A stretch of 17,855 nt of DNA, from assembly GCA_021771675.1 (NCBI GenBank), contig JAETOP010000080.1, positions 1 to 17,855 of the forward strand, in the 5' to 3' direction. Positions 7,292 through 14,761 of this stretch are shown here, one piece after another. The notes below the pieces were generated by a model. The model saw nothing but the letters and a program-made list of their open reading frames with translations, was not told the DNA's origin and made no database searches. Made by a program: the position numbers and the translations under genes. Numbering within the stretch: the stretch's first letter is position 1; every line of letters starts with the position of its first letter. The stretch comes from Oscillospiraceae bacterium. GTDB lineage: Bacteria > Bacillota_A > Clostridia > Oscillospirales > Oscillospiraceae.

Positions 7292-9223
7292 TTAAGCACC
7301 GAAGGATTCCACGTCGATGCCGTAGCCATAGTCATACAGCGGATCAACAATGTCCTTGGGCAAATCCTCCCGCTGGTTCAGAACCTGATCCATCGTAGCA
7401 GGGATCTGGAAGGGCAGCTTGCCGGTGATGGCGTTTTCGCCAAAGAGGGTATCCGCCACAGCCTCTGCTCCGCTGGTAACACCGGGGCGGTACACAAGCA
7501 GAACACTGTCCGCCTTCTCCACAATGGGAGTAAGGACATAGGCCCGGTTCATCACCACCACAGCCACCACATTTGCTCCGGCCTTATCCAGAGCATCTAC
7601 CAGTGCCGTCTGCTCCTCGGGGAACTCCAAGGTCGTCGCACCCCAGGCAGGATCATGGGTGCCACTCTTCTCGCCCACCACCACAACGGCGGTGACGCCG
7701 GACAGGTCGGCAGGGACTTCCTCAGCGGTGGCAATAAAGCTCACGTCCCCGGCCTTGGTCTGGATGGCCTCCAGGATGGAGGTTCCCTCGATCTCAATTG
7801 GCTCCTTGGCGGTCCAGCCACTGTTCAGCGCCCGAACATCCTGGGCCAGGGCTCCAGCCACAACCAGTTTCTGTCCTTCCAGGGGGGCTGCATTCTCATA
7901 CTTCACCAGAGTGAAGGACTTGGCAGCTGCTTCCTTGGCAACCTGCTTATGGGCGTCGCTTCCAATCAGCTCCTCCGCCTTGCTCTCGTCTACATAGGGA
8001 TTCTCAAACAAACCCATCTGGAACTTGGCGACCAGGATACGGCGGCAGGCGTCCGTCAACCGCTCCTCGTCCACTTCGTCCACAAGTTCGCGGGTGGAAC
8101 GCACGCCCGCACCGCCGAGAATATCTGCGCCTGCGTTGGTTGCGCCCACAAAGTTCAGGCCCCAGTCGGTCTGGATGATTCCGGTGTAGCCCATTTCGCC
8201 CCGCAGCAGGTCGGTCATAACGGCAGCGGACTGGTCAGCGGAATTCTCCACGGCGTCGCCGCCCAGATAGGGAACGGTGGAATAGCCATAGGGCATCACA
8301 GCGGCAACGCCTGCATCAATGGCAGCCTTGAAGCCCGCCAGATGGAGCTCCAGAGAGTCCTCAGAAATGGTCAGAGGCGTTCCATCCACGCCGCCAGTCT
8401 GAGCACCGGCACCGGGGAAATGCTTCACAGTAGCGAGCACGGAATTAGGCGTCAGCTCACTTCCCTCCTGCAGGGTCTGCACGGCCACGGTGATCAGCTT
8501 CTGTACGACCTCCGTATCCTCCGAGTAGCACTCCTGGTTGCGGCCCCAGCGGGGGTCGGTAATCAGGTCTGCGTCCGGAGACAGGGCCATACGCACACCC
8601 ATAGCCATCAATTCTTCCTTCAGAACTTCATAATATGCAGCAGTCAGCGCCTCGTCATTTGCGGCGCCCAGGTTCACTTCGTCCGGCAGGAAGGTGGCAT
8701 CCTTCACAAAGGCTGCCCCCGCCTCCGTATCCATGGAGAAGATCACAGGAATACCCAGCTCAGAGCTCTCAGACAGTTCCTGAATCTCGTTGGTCATCAC
8801 CGCAGCATTCATGGCGCTGCCGGTAACCGCCGGTTTTCCCTCTTCATCCTCTTCGTCCTCCATAGGGACATCGAAGATGTATTCATACACCAGGGCGAAG
8901 CCTACGTTGTCACTGCTGAACCAGCTGTCCCTTTTGCTGACCAGGGTCAAGTGAACCATCTGGGCAGCCTTTTGCTCAACAGTCATCTTGCTGAGCAGGT
9001 CCTCGGCCCGCTCCTCGGCGCTCAAGCGCCAGTCCTCATAGGCATCCAGCTCGCCATTGTCGTTCAGATCCTTGAAGGAATAGCCATCCACCTGGATGAT
9101 GTCCTTTGCCCGTGCCTCCAGCTCGGGCTGCTGAATCTCCCCTTCCGCCTGGGCAGGCAGGACAGAGAGGGCCAGGGCCGCAGCCAGGGCCAGGGCAGCC
9201 AGCTTCTTAAAAGAATGCTTCAT
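7292..9223 (-). CDS. Exported glycoside hydrolase family 3 protein (beta-glucosidase-like), paralogue 1
   Basis: A 643-residue GH3 protein. A Sec signal peptide ends near LPAQA (residue 26). A 12-residue EF-hand-like loop, DLNDNGELDAYE, sits at 52-63. The barrel domain carries DPRWGR (223-228), KHFPG (267-271) and the nucleophile candidate Asp353 in IIQTDWG. The C-terminal sandwich domain follows from about 430 and the protein ends with PLYDYGYG. The place where GH3 beta-glucosidases carry their acid/base Glu reads GEKSGTHDPAWG, with His523. It probably acts outside the membrane on beta-linked oligosaccharides or glycosides; the exact sugar cannot be read from the sequence. The start is ATG 9223, eight bases after AAAGGAG. 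The open frame continues upstream, but only as an out-of-frame reading of the permease gene. Confidence 0.92.
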   Translation of the reverse strand: MKHSFKKLAALALAAALALSVLPAQAEGEIQQPELEARAKDIIQVDGYSFKDLNDNGELDAYEDWRLSAEERAEDLLSKMTVEQKAAQMVHLTLVSKRDSWFSSDNVGFALVYEYIFDVPMEDEEDEEGKPAVTGSAMNAAVMTNEIQELSESSELGIPVIFSMDTEAGAAFVKDATFLPDEVNLGAANDEALTAAYYEVLKEELMAMGVRMALSPDADLITDPRWGRNQECYSEDTEVVQKLITVAVQTLQEGSELTPNSVLATVKHFPGAGAQTGGVDGTPLTISEDSLELHLAGFKAAIDAGVAAVMPYGYSTVPYLGGDAVENSADQSAAVMTDLLRGEMGYTGIIQTDWGLNFVGATNAGADILGGAGVRSTRELVDEVDEERLTDACRRILVAKFQMGLFENPYVDESKAEELIGSDAHKQVAKEAAAKSFTLVKYENAAPLEGQKLVVAGALAQDVRALNSGWTAKEPIEIEGTSILEAIQTKAGDVSFIATAEEVPADLSGVTAVVVVGEKSGTHDPAWGATTLEFPEEQTALVDALDKAGANVVAVVVMNRAYVLTPIVEKADSVLLVYRPGVTSGAEAVADTLFGENAITGKLPFQIPATMDQVLNQREDLPKDIVDPLYDYGYGIDVESFGA

Positions 9224-9243
9224 AATCCGTCTCCTTTTTTCAA

Positions 9244-10137
9244 TTACGATGCGGTCACGGCGCCGCTCATCTGACCGGCAATCAGGTACTTGCCCATGAA
9301 GATGTACAGAATCAGAACAGGCAGCGCCAAAATCATAGAACCGGACATCAACATATCCAGACGCATTGCGTTGGAGCCATTCATCTCGTTCAGTGCGATG
9401 GTTGCCAGACGGGCATCGAAACCGGCCAGAACCAGAGCGAACAGCATCTCGTTCCAGATAGAGGTGCACTGGAACACGAAGGTTGTGATGGTGGCAATCC
9501 GGGTGTTGGGCACCACGATTTTGCGGTAGATTGCCCAGACATTGTTGCCATCGATCATAGCCTGCTTGATCAGGGCATCGGGGACATCGGCGTAATAGCC
9601 GCGCATCATAACGGTACACATAGGCATACCGAAGACGGTGTGGGCCATAACCAGGCCCCAGATGTTGTCGTACAGGTCCAGAGTGTTCATGGTCTGCAGC
9701 AGGGGGATCAGGATGGCCTGGAAGGGCAGGTAGGTTGCGGCAACCAGGGCAACAAAGAACACATTGTTCAGCCTGAACTTCCACTTACTCAGTGCATACG
9801 CACAAATGGAGCCCAGAAACACGGAACCGGCAGCGCCCAGCACAGTAACCACCAGAGAGGACATCAAGGGGATGCCCAGCTCTTCAAACGCCTCAATATA
9901 GCCATTGAGGGTCCATTCTCTGGGCAGAGCAACGGGCAGAGAGTCCATCACTTCGCCGTAGCTCTTGAAAGAAGTAAGGATCATGCTCCAGAACGGAAGC
10001 ATATAGAAAACAAGGAATGCCGCCATCAGCAGGTAGTAAATAATGTGCAGCACAGTCATGTGCCACTTGGGTCTGATACGAATCGTCTGCGCCTGCTGGG
10101 CTTCTTTGGTACGGGTAATGCTTGTAACATCTGCCAT
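9244..10137 (-). CDS. Sugar ABC transporter permease, MalG-like
   Basis: A 297-residue inner-membrane permease of the binding-protein-dependent (CUT1) type with about six membrane segments. The first, HIIYYLLMAAFLVFYMLPFW (about 31-50), is followed by the usual MalG-type line SMILTSFKSYGEV. The EAA loop that contacts the ATPase is visible as KQAMIDGNNVWAIYRKIVVP (191-210). The start is ATG 10137, nine bases after AGGAGG. The gene begins three bases after the stop of the partner permease and ends 20 bases before the GH3 start, so it is clearly within the same transcript. With the preceding permease it forms the transport channel. Confidence 0.95.
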   Translation of the reverse strand: MADVTSITRTKEAQQAQTIRIRPKWHMTVLHIIYYLLMAAFLVFYMLPFWSMILTSFKSYGEVMDSLPVALPREWTLNGYIEAFEELGIPLMSSLVVTVLGAAGSVFLGSICAYALSKWKFRLNNVFFVALVAATYLPFQAILIPLLQTMNTLDLYDNIWGLVMAHTVFGMPMCTVMMRGYYADVPDALIKQAMIDGNNVWAIYRKIVVPNTRIATITTFVFQCTSIWNEMLFALVLAGFDARLATIALNEMNGSNAMRLDMLMSGSMILALPVLILYIFMGKYLIAGQMSGAVTAS

Positions 10138-10140
10138 ATC

Positions 10141-11172
10141 TTACTTCCTCCTGTTCGTCCAATAGGTCAGCGGCAGAATCAGAATCAGCACCAGTGCAAG
10201 CAGGAAGCAGCTGATGGCCGCCGAATAGGCAAAATTATTCTGCTCAAATGCCTCTTTGTACATCCAGATGGGCAGCGTAAAGGCGGCATTGTTGGAGTAG
10301 CCAACCATGGCAACAATCAGGTCGAAGGAACGCAGAGCGTACATTGCCAGGATGGTAATGCAGCTGCCCATTGCGCCCTTCAGCTGGGGAATGATGAGCT
10401 TACAGTAGATACGGGGCATATAAGCACCGTCCAGCATGGCGGCATTGATGTGACTGGTGGGAACGCCCTTGATGGCTGCCAGGAAAACAACAGCGACATA
10501 GCCGGAGAACTGCCACACCATCGCAATGATGATAGAAATCATGACGGTATTGGAGTTGGACAACCATTTCAGATGTCCATTTTCCACTGCGGAAACCACA
10601 TCCACGCCCAGAACCTTCAGCAGCTCGTTAATGACGCCGCCGGAAGGACGGTACATATAAGACCACAGAACGCCGGTAACGACAAAGGAAAGGGCAAAGG
10701 GCAGCAGAATCAGGGTGCGGAACACAGCAGTTCCTCTCAGGCCCTGATCCATCAGCAGAGCCAGGCCCAGGCCCAGCAGCAGGCAGACAGGGATGATGCA
10801 GAACAGCAGAAGGGTATTGGTCAGAGAGGGCAGGAAATTGGGGTCGGAGAACATCTTGATATAGTTACCAAAACCGCCCCAACCGTAGGAGGACGTCAGG
10901 CTGCCCCCTTCCCAGTCAGAAACGGAAACCCACAGGTTCCAGCCAAGGGAGACATAAACAAAGTAAATCAGCAGCGCAGCGGGAATGCAAACCCAGATCA
11001 GGGGATGGCGGTCAAGAAACGTACTGACAGGGGAAACGACTTTCGGAGCGTAGCTCTTCAGCAACTGATAGCCTACGATCACAGCGGCTAGTACAGCCAT
11101 TCCAATCCAGAACCCCGAATTGGAGAAGGTCATATCACTGAAGAGCTCAAAGAATTCTAATATCTGATCCAT
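10141..11172 (-). CDS. Sugar ABC transporter permease, MalF-like
   Basis: A 343-residue permease, the first of the pair. It has extra N-terminal hydrophobic segments (about 22-38 and 57-80) before the five-to-six-segment transport core. The EAA loop reads INAAMLDGAYMPRIYCKLIIP (242-262), in two parts around the conserved Gly249. The start is ATG 11172 (MDQILEFFELF), eight bases after GGAGG. ATG 11187 is in frame but has no ribosome site and would lie on top of this one. It follows a 227-base gap with a strong terminator, so permease transcripts must read through or be initiated separately. The binding protein and the first GH3 gene are upstream of that gap. Confidence 0.95.
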   Translation of the reverse strand: MDQILEFFELFSDMTFSNSGFWIGMAVLAAVIVGYQLLKSYAPKVVSPVSTFLDRHPLIWVCIPAALLIYFVYVSLGWNLWVSVSDWEGGSLTSSYGWGGFGNYIKMFSDPNFLPSLTNTLLLFCIIPVCLLLGLGLALLMDQGLRGTAVFRTLILLPFALSFVVTGVLWSYMYRPSGGVINELLKVLGVDVVSAVENGHLKWLSNSNTVMISIIIAMVWQFSGYVAVVFLAAIKGVPTSHINAAMLDGAYMPRIYCKLIIPQLKGAMGSCITILAMYALRSFDLIVAMVGYSNNAAFTLPIWMYKEAFEQNNFAYSAAISCFLLALVLILILPLTYWTNRRK

Positions 11173-11180
11173 AGGCTGAG

Positions 11181-11185
11181 CCTCC
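11181..11185 (-). promoter_or_regulatory. Ribosome binding site of the first permease
   Basis: GGAGG on the minus strand lies eight bases before ATG 11172 and overlaps the rival ATG 11187 region, so it settles the shorter start. It lies only about 14 bases after the T-run of the terminator at 11199-11227. Confidence 0.7.
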
Positions 11186-11198
11186 ATTTATTTTTTGG

Positions 11199-11227
11199 AA
11201 AAACAGGGGCAGGCACACCTGCCCCTG
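11199..11227 (-). terminator. Strong intrinsic terminator/attenuator ahead of the permeases
   Basis: On the minus strand the perfect 10-bp stem CAGGGGCAGG / CCTGCCCCTG with the loop TGTG is followed at once by TTTTT. This is a textbook intrinsic terminator, yet it sits inside the operon just before the permease ribosome site. It would make binding protein and GH3 transcripts more abundant than permease transcripts, or act as a regulated attenuator. Confidence 0.85.
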
Positions 11228-11250
11228 CATTCGAGTACTATTTTTGCGGA

Positions 11251-11305
11251 TTTGAAATCATGAGAAGCAGTGTACACCGCTGTGGGAATTCTCCCCAATT
11301 TCAAA
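11251..11305 (-). promoter_or_regulatory. Possible three-way-junction RNA structure upstream of the terminator
   Basis: The outer arms TTTGAAAT and ATTTCAAA (11251-11258, 11298-11305) enclose two hairpins. One is a 16-base near-palindrome at 11266-11281 (AGCAGTGTACACCGCT in plus-strand sense). The other is GGGA-ATTC-TCCC at 11284-11295. Together they fit a compact junction. The rest of the gap (11306-11413) shows no gene I can support. Its role is unknown; a DNA operator at the palindrome is the simpler alternative. Confidence 0.35.
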
Positions 11306-11413
11306 CTGCGAAAAGTCGAGGGAACATTGCACAGGGCCGTCCCAATCTTTGGGGCTCGCATACCGGCGTAGGTAGATGCACGACCGCAGCCCGATTTGCA
11401 TTTCTCTGCGATC

Positions 11414-13387
11414 TTAGTAGCTCAGGCCCCAGCCATAATCATAGAGGGGGTTCTCCAGGTCAAAGGAGATGTCGCCCTCCTGGGCATTGACGGAATCCAT
11501 ATCCCGGGGGAACTGCATGGGAGTCTTGCCGGTGGGATTGTTGATACCAAACAAAGTCTCAGCAATGGCGATACCGCCCTGAACACCGGGATAGTAAGCT
11601 TCCAGGATAGCGTTGGTGTTCTCGTCGCACCAGGTCAGGATGTAGGGACGGCCGCCGGTGACGACGGTGATAACGGTCTTGCCGGAAGCAACAGCAGCTT
11701 CCAGGATCTCCTGCTGGCTGGAAACGATCTCCAGGGTGTCATAGCCCCAGACCGGGTCATGCTGGTAGCTGGGCTCGCCGATGGAGACGATGATGATGTC
11801 AGCCTGCTGGGCCAGTTCCTTGATGACTGCCACGTCTTCCTTCTCAGTCAGAACGGTGGTGTTCTCGCCTGCGAATTCAGCTACAGCGTCAGCAATGGTC
11901 AGGCCTTCCTGCTGGGAAGACCAGCCGCCCACCAGGGAGTCCATGTCGAATGCACGGGGGCCGCAAACCAGGATGGTCTGCTGGGCATCGGGATTCAGGG
12001 GCAGGATGCCGTCGTTCTTCAGCAGGGTCATGGCTTTCTCAGCAGCCTGCAGGTTGACCTTCTGGCTCTCCTCATTGCCAACGAAGGAGACAGCGTACTC
12101 CACATCGCAGTAGGGGTTCTCAAAAACGCCCAGCTCAAACTTGGCCTTGACAATACGGGTAGCAGCAGCGGTCAGAATGGATTCGTCGATCTGGCCATTC
12201 ATGGTCAGCTCTTCCATCAGGTCGATCAGATTGATGGACTCACCGCCGATGCCGTCAACCCGAGACTGGGTAACACCGATAATAACAGCCTCTTCGTCGG
12301 AGACTTCCTCACCGGTCATGGTGCCCACGGCTTCCTGGATGGCCCAGATCATGCCCCAGTCGGTCTGGATGATGCCCTCAAAGCCCATGGTGTCACGCAG
12401 CAGATCCTGCAGAGTGGCCTTGGAGCCGATGGCGGAGTTCTCCATATCCAGAGCCAGAGGTACGGAGTAGTAAGGCATGATGGAAGCGACACCAACCTCG
12501 ATGCCTGCATAGTAGGGCTTCAGGTGGGTCTGCAGGGACTCTTCGGAGGAAATGATGGGAGAGGTGTCCTTACCTTCCATCTGGGGGCCTGCGCCGGGGA
12601 AGTGCTTCATGCAGGCGACAATGGAGCCGGTGTTCAGGCCGTCGGCGCCATTCTGGAAGGCAACGACCTGGGCGGTGACCATCTGGGTCACCAGATCAGG
12701 GTCCTCACCGAAGGTCTCCATCACCCGGCCCCAACGAGGCTCGGAGGCGATGTCAGCCTCGGGAGAAAGGGTCATCCGCACGCCCACAGCCAGGTGCTCG
12801 TCCCGGGCGATCTCGGCCAGCTTGGTCACCAGCTCTTCATCCCGAGTGGCGGCCAGGGCCAGGTTGTGGGGCGTAACAGTAGCGCCGGAGACATAGCTCA
12901 GGCCGTGGACGGAGTCCATGGAAACCAGGACAGGCACACCCAGGCGGGAAGCCTCAGCGTATTCCTGGACGGCGTTCATGGTGGTGGCTGCGGCCTCAAC
13001 GCTGTTCAGCTCGCGGATCAGCAGCATGCCGATGCTCTGATCGGTGCAGTAACGCTCCAGGTAGGGAGCGATCTTTCCGTCGGAGCGGGGCAGATAGGTG
13101 GGGTGCTGCATCTGGGCAATCTTCTCCCGGACGGTCATCTGGCTGACCAGGTCGTCTGCACGGGTCTGGGCATCCTGCCGCCAGTCCTCATAGACGTCCA
13201 GCGTGCCGTTGGCATTCAGGTCGATGAACTGGTAGCCGTCCACCTCGATGATGGACTTGACATGGGGATTCAGGGTGGGCTGCACAGGGGCTTCTTCAGC
13301 AAATGCAGCGCAGCTCAGCAGGGAGCCGGCAATGGCAGCTGCGCCCAGCAGAGCAACAGTGCGCTTAAAAAGCTTATTAGTCAACAA
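11414..13387 (-). CDS. Exported glycoside hydrolase family 3 protein (beta-glucosidase-like), paralogue 2
   Basis: A 657-residue GH3 protein related to the one at 7292-9223. The signal region is followed by AGSLLSCAAFA. Cys26 could be a lipoprotein cysteine, or signal peptidase I could cut after residue 30. Next come an EF-hand-like loop DLNANGTLDVYE (56-67), EPRWGR (216-221), KHFPG (261-265), nucleophile candidate Asp343 in IIQTDWG, and an ending PLYDYGWG. The usual acid/base Glu position reads GEPSYQHDPVWG, with His543. The start codon is TTG 13387, nine bases after AAAGGAG. The start overlaps the end of the binding-protein gene by 11 bases, so the two are translationally coupled. Codon use is strongly biased to C/G-ending codons, which suggests high expression. 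The substrate is probably a beta-linked glucoside; this is inferred from family and context. Confidence 0.92.
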   Translation of the reverse strand: MLTNKLFKRTVALLGAAAIAGSLLSCAAFAEEAPVQPTLNPHVKSIIEVDGYQFIDLNANGTLDVYEDWRQDAQTRADDLVSQMTVREKIAQMQHPTYLPRSDGKIAPYLERYCTDQSIGMLLIRELNSVEAAATTMNAVQEYAEASRLGVPVLVSMDSVHGLSYVSGATVTPHNLALAATRDEELVTKLAEIARDEHLAVGVRMTLSPEADIASEPRWGRVMETFGEDPDLVTQMVTAQVVAFQNGADGLNTGSIVACMKHFPGAGPQMEGKDTSPIISSEESLQTHLKPYYAGIEVGVASIMPYYSVPLALDMENSAIGSKATLQDLLRDTMGFEGIIQTDWGMIWAIQEAVGTMTGEEVSDEEAVIIGVTQSRVDGIGGESINLIDLMEELTMNGQIDESILTAAATRIVKAKFELGVFENPYCDVEYAVSFVGNEESQKVNLQAAEKAMTLLKNDGILPLNPDAQQTILVCGPRAFDMDSLVGGWSSQQEGLTIADAVAEFAGENTTVLTEKEDVAVIKELAQQADIIIVSIGEPSYQHDPVWGYDTLEIVSSQQEILEAAVASGKTVITVVTGGRPYILTWCDENTNAILEAYYPGVQGGIAIAETLFGINNPTGKTPMQFPRDMDSVNAQEGDISFDLENPLYDYGWGLSY

Positions 13388-14744
13388 GGTTCCAATCTCC
13401 TTTCACGCTTGCCTCTTTCAGCACGTTTACGATCTTGTTTGCGAAGTATTCTGCATCATGGTCAGTGGAAGTTGCAAACTCCTGGATCTGGGTCTGCAGA
13501 TTGGTGGAAGCAGACCAGGGCAGGGCGGTACCATGGGTGAAGCTGGGATAGACCTTGGTTGTCTCAGCAGTCAGCTCATCCTTGAACTCCTTGGTCAGCT
13601 GGCAGTAGGTATCATCGGGAGTGTCGCTGTACGGAGAGATGGACTCCTTCAGCTTGGAGAATGCCACCTGAACATCCGTCGTGGAGACATTGTAAGCCCA
13701 ACGGGTGCCGGCCTCCACATCGGCGGAGTCGTTGGAAACGACAAAGCCGTCGATGCACATGCCGAACCAGCCGTCGGTGCCGGGGAAGGTGAAGATGCCA
13801 TAGTCCTCGCCGTAGACCTGATCCATAGAGGTCATCAGAGGCTGCATCCAGGCGCCCATGATCTGCATGGCGTAGGTGCCGACAACCAGCTGACCGGCTG
13901 CTTCGTACCAGTCGCGGCTGGAGTGATCGGGAGAAACGTAATCCATCAGCTTTGCATAGGTCTGCAGGACGGTAGTGACTTCGTCAACATTGTAGACACC
14001 GTTGATGAAGTTCTCGTAGATCTGGGGATCGGTGCCCATCATGATGTTCTCGAACACCTGGCTTGCGGGCCAGCCCTTACGATCGCCCAGGTCGATGGGG
14101 TACTTGCCGGAGGGCATCTTCTCAGCCAGCTGCTCACACAGGCTCCAGAATTCTTCCCAAGTGATATTCTGGTGATCGGGGATCTCGATGCCATACTCCT
14201 CAAACACATGGATGTTGTAGAAGATGACGTTGGTCTTGTGGATGCCCACGGGAACGATGTACTTGTTGCCGTCGGAAGCAGTGCACAGTTCTTCCAGACC
14301 GGGCAGTGCACGCTCAGACAGGTTGCCGTACTCCCAAACCTGATTCAGGTTCAGCAGCATATCGGACTGGAGGTAGGGCTCAATCTCCTGGCCGGGGTGG
14401 GCCTGGAAGGTTTCGGGGCTCTTGCCTGCCTGCTGCAGGACCTTAACCTTCATAACCATTGCGCCGCCGGCGCCGCCGGGGATGGCGTTGGACTTTGCCT
14501 TGGTTTTGGCGTAGACGTCCTTGAAGCCGTCAACGATGCTCTCGATGGCGTCCTTCTCACCGCCGGCAGTCCACCAGTGGTAGACGTTGGCGGTACCCTT
14601 ATCGGAGGTGTCTTCCAGAATGGCGGCGATGTCCATCTCGTCGGCATTCATCTTGGGGTTCTTGGCAGCCATTGCACTCATGGGCAGGATGGACACGGTC
14701 ATCACTGCAGCCAGTGCAAGGGCGCACAGTCTTTTCAGTTTCAT
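13377..14744 (-). CDS. Sugar ABC transporter substrate-binding protein, glucose-type
   Basis: A 455-residue extracytoplasmic binding protein. A Sec signal peptide ends near SAMA (about residue 26). The mature part opens with VYHWWTAGGEKDAI and later has IPGGAGGAMVMKVKVLQQAG and PVGIHKTNVIFYN. These lines are close to those of glucose/mannose-binding proteins of the Thermus and Pseudomonas GtsA-like group, so a glucose-like sugar or short glucoside is the probable ligand. There is no lipobox cysteine after the hydrophobic stretch; the only early Cys is residue 7, too near the N-terminus. That is unexpected for a Gram-positive importer. The start is ATG 14744, eight bases after AAAGGAG. It lies 17 bases after the CBM9-like gene and overlaps the next GH3 gene by 11 bases. 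Confidence 0.92.
   Translation of the reverse strand: MKLKRLCALALAAVMTVSILPMSAMAAKNPKMNADEMDIAAILEDTSDKGTANVYHWWTAGGEKDAIESIVDGFKDVYAKTKAKSNAIPGGAGGAMVMKVKVLQQAGKSPETFQAHPGQEIEPYLQSDMLLNLNQVWEYGNLSERALPGLEELCTASDGNKYIVPVGIHKTNVIFYNIHVFEEYGIEIPDHQNITWEEFWSLCEQLAEKMPSGKYPIDLGDRKGWPASQVFENIMMGTDPQIYENFINGVYNVDEVTTVLQTYAKLMDYVSPDHSSRDWYEAAGQLVVGTYAMQIMGAWMQPLMTSMDQVYGEDYGIFTFPGTDGWFGMCIDGFVVSNDSADVEAGTRWAYNVSTTDVQVAFSKLKESISPYSDTPDDTYCQLTKEFKDELTAETTKVYPSFTHGTALPWSASTNLQTQIQEFATSTDHDAEYFANKIVNVLKEASVKGDWNLVD
13397..13403 (-). promoter_or_regulatory. Ribosome binding site fixing a TTG start
   Basis: AAAGGAG on the minus strand lies inside the last codons of the binding-protein gene, nine bases before TTG 13387. 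A second TTG follows immediately at 13384. There is no nearby in-frame ATG that fits this site. Confidence 0.65.
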
Positions 14745-14761
14745 ATTCCGCTCTCCTTTAA

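Noticed and set aside
6062..9274. Very long open frame on the plus strand opposite the ATPase and GH3 genes
   Set aside because: It is the antisense of well-supported genes with clear motifs. It has no family-like motifs and no ribosome site, and its composition (rich in His, Gly, Leu and Gln) is typical of reversed GC-rich coding DNA.
9224..9784. Possible N-terminal extension of the GH3 gene at 7292-9223
   Set aside because: The added residues are an out-of-frame reading of the permease gene. ATG 9223 has a strong ribosome site and a signal peptide directly follows it.
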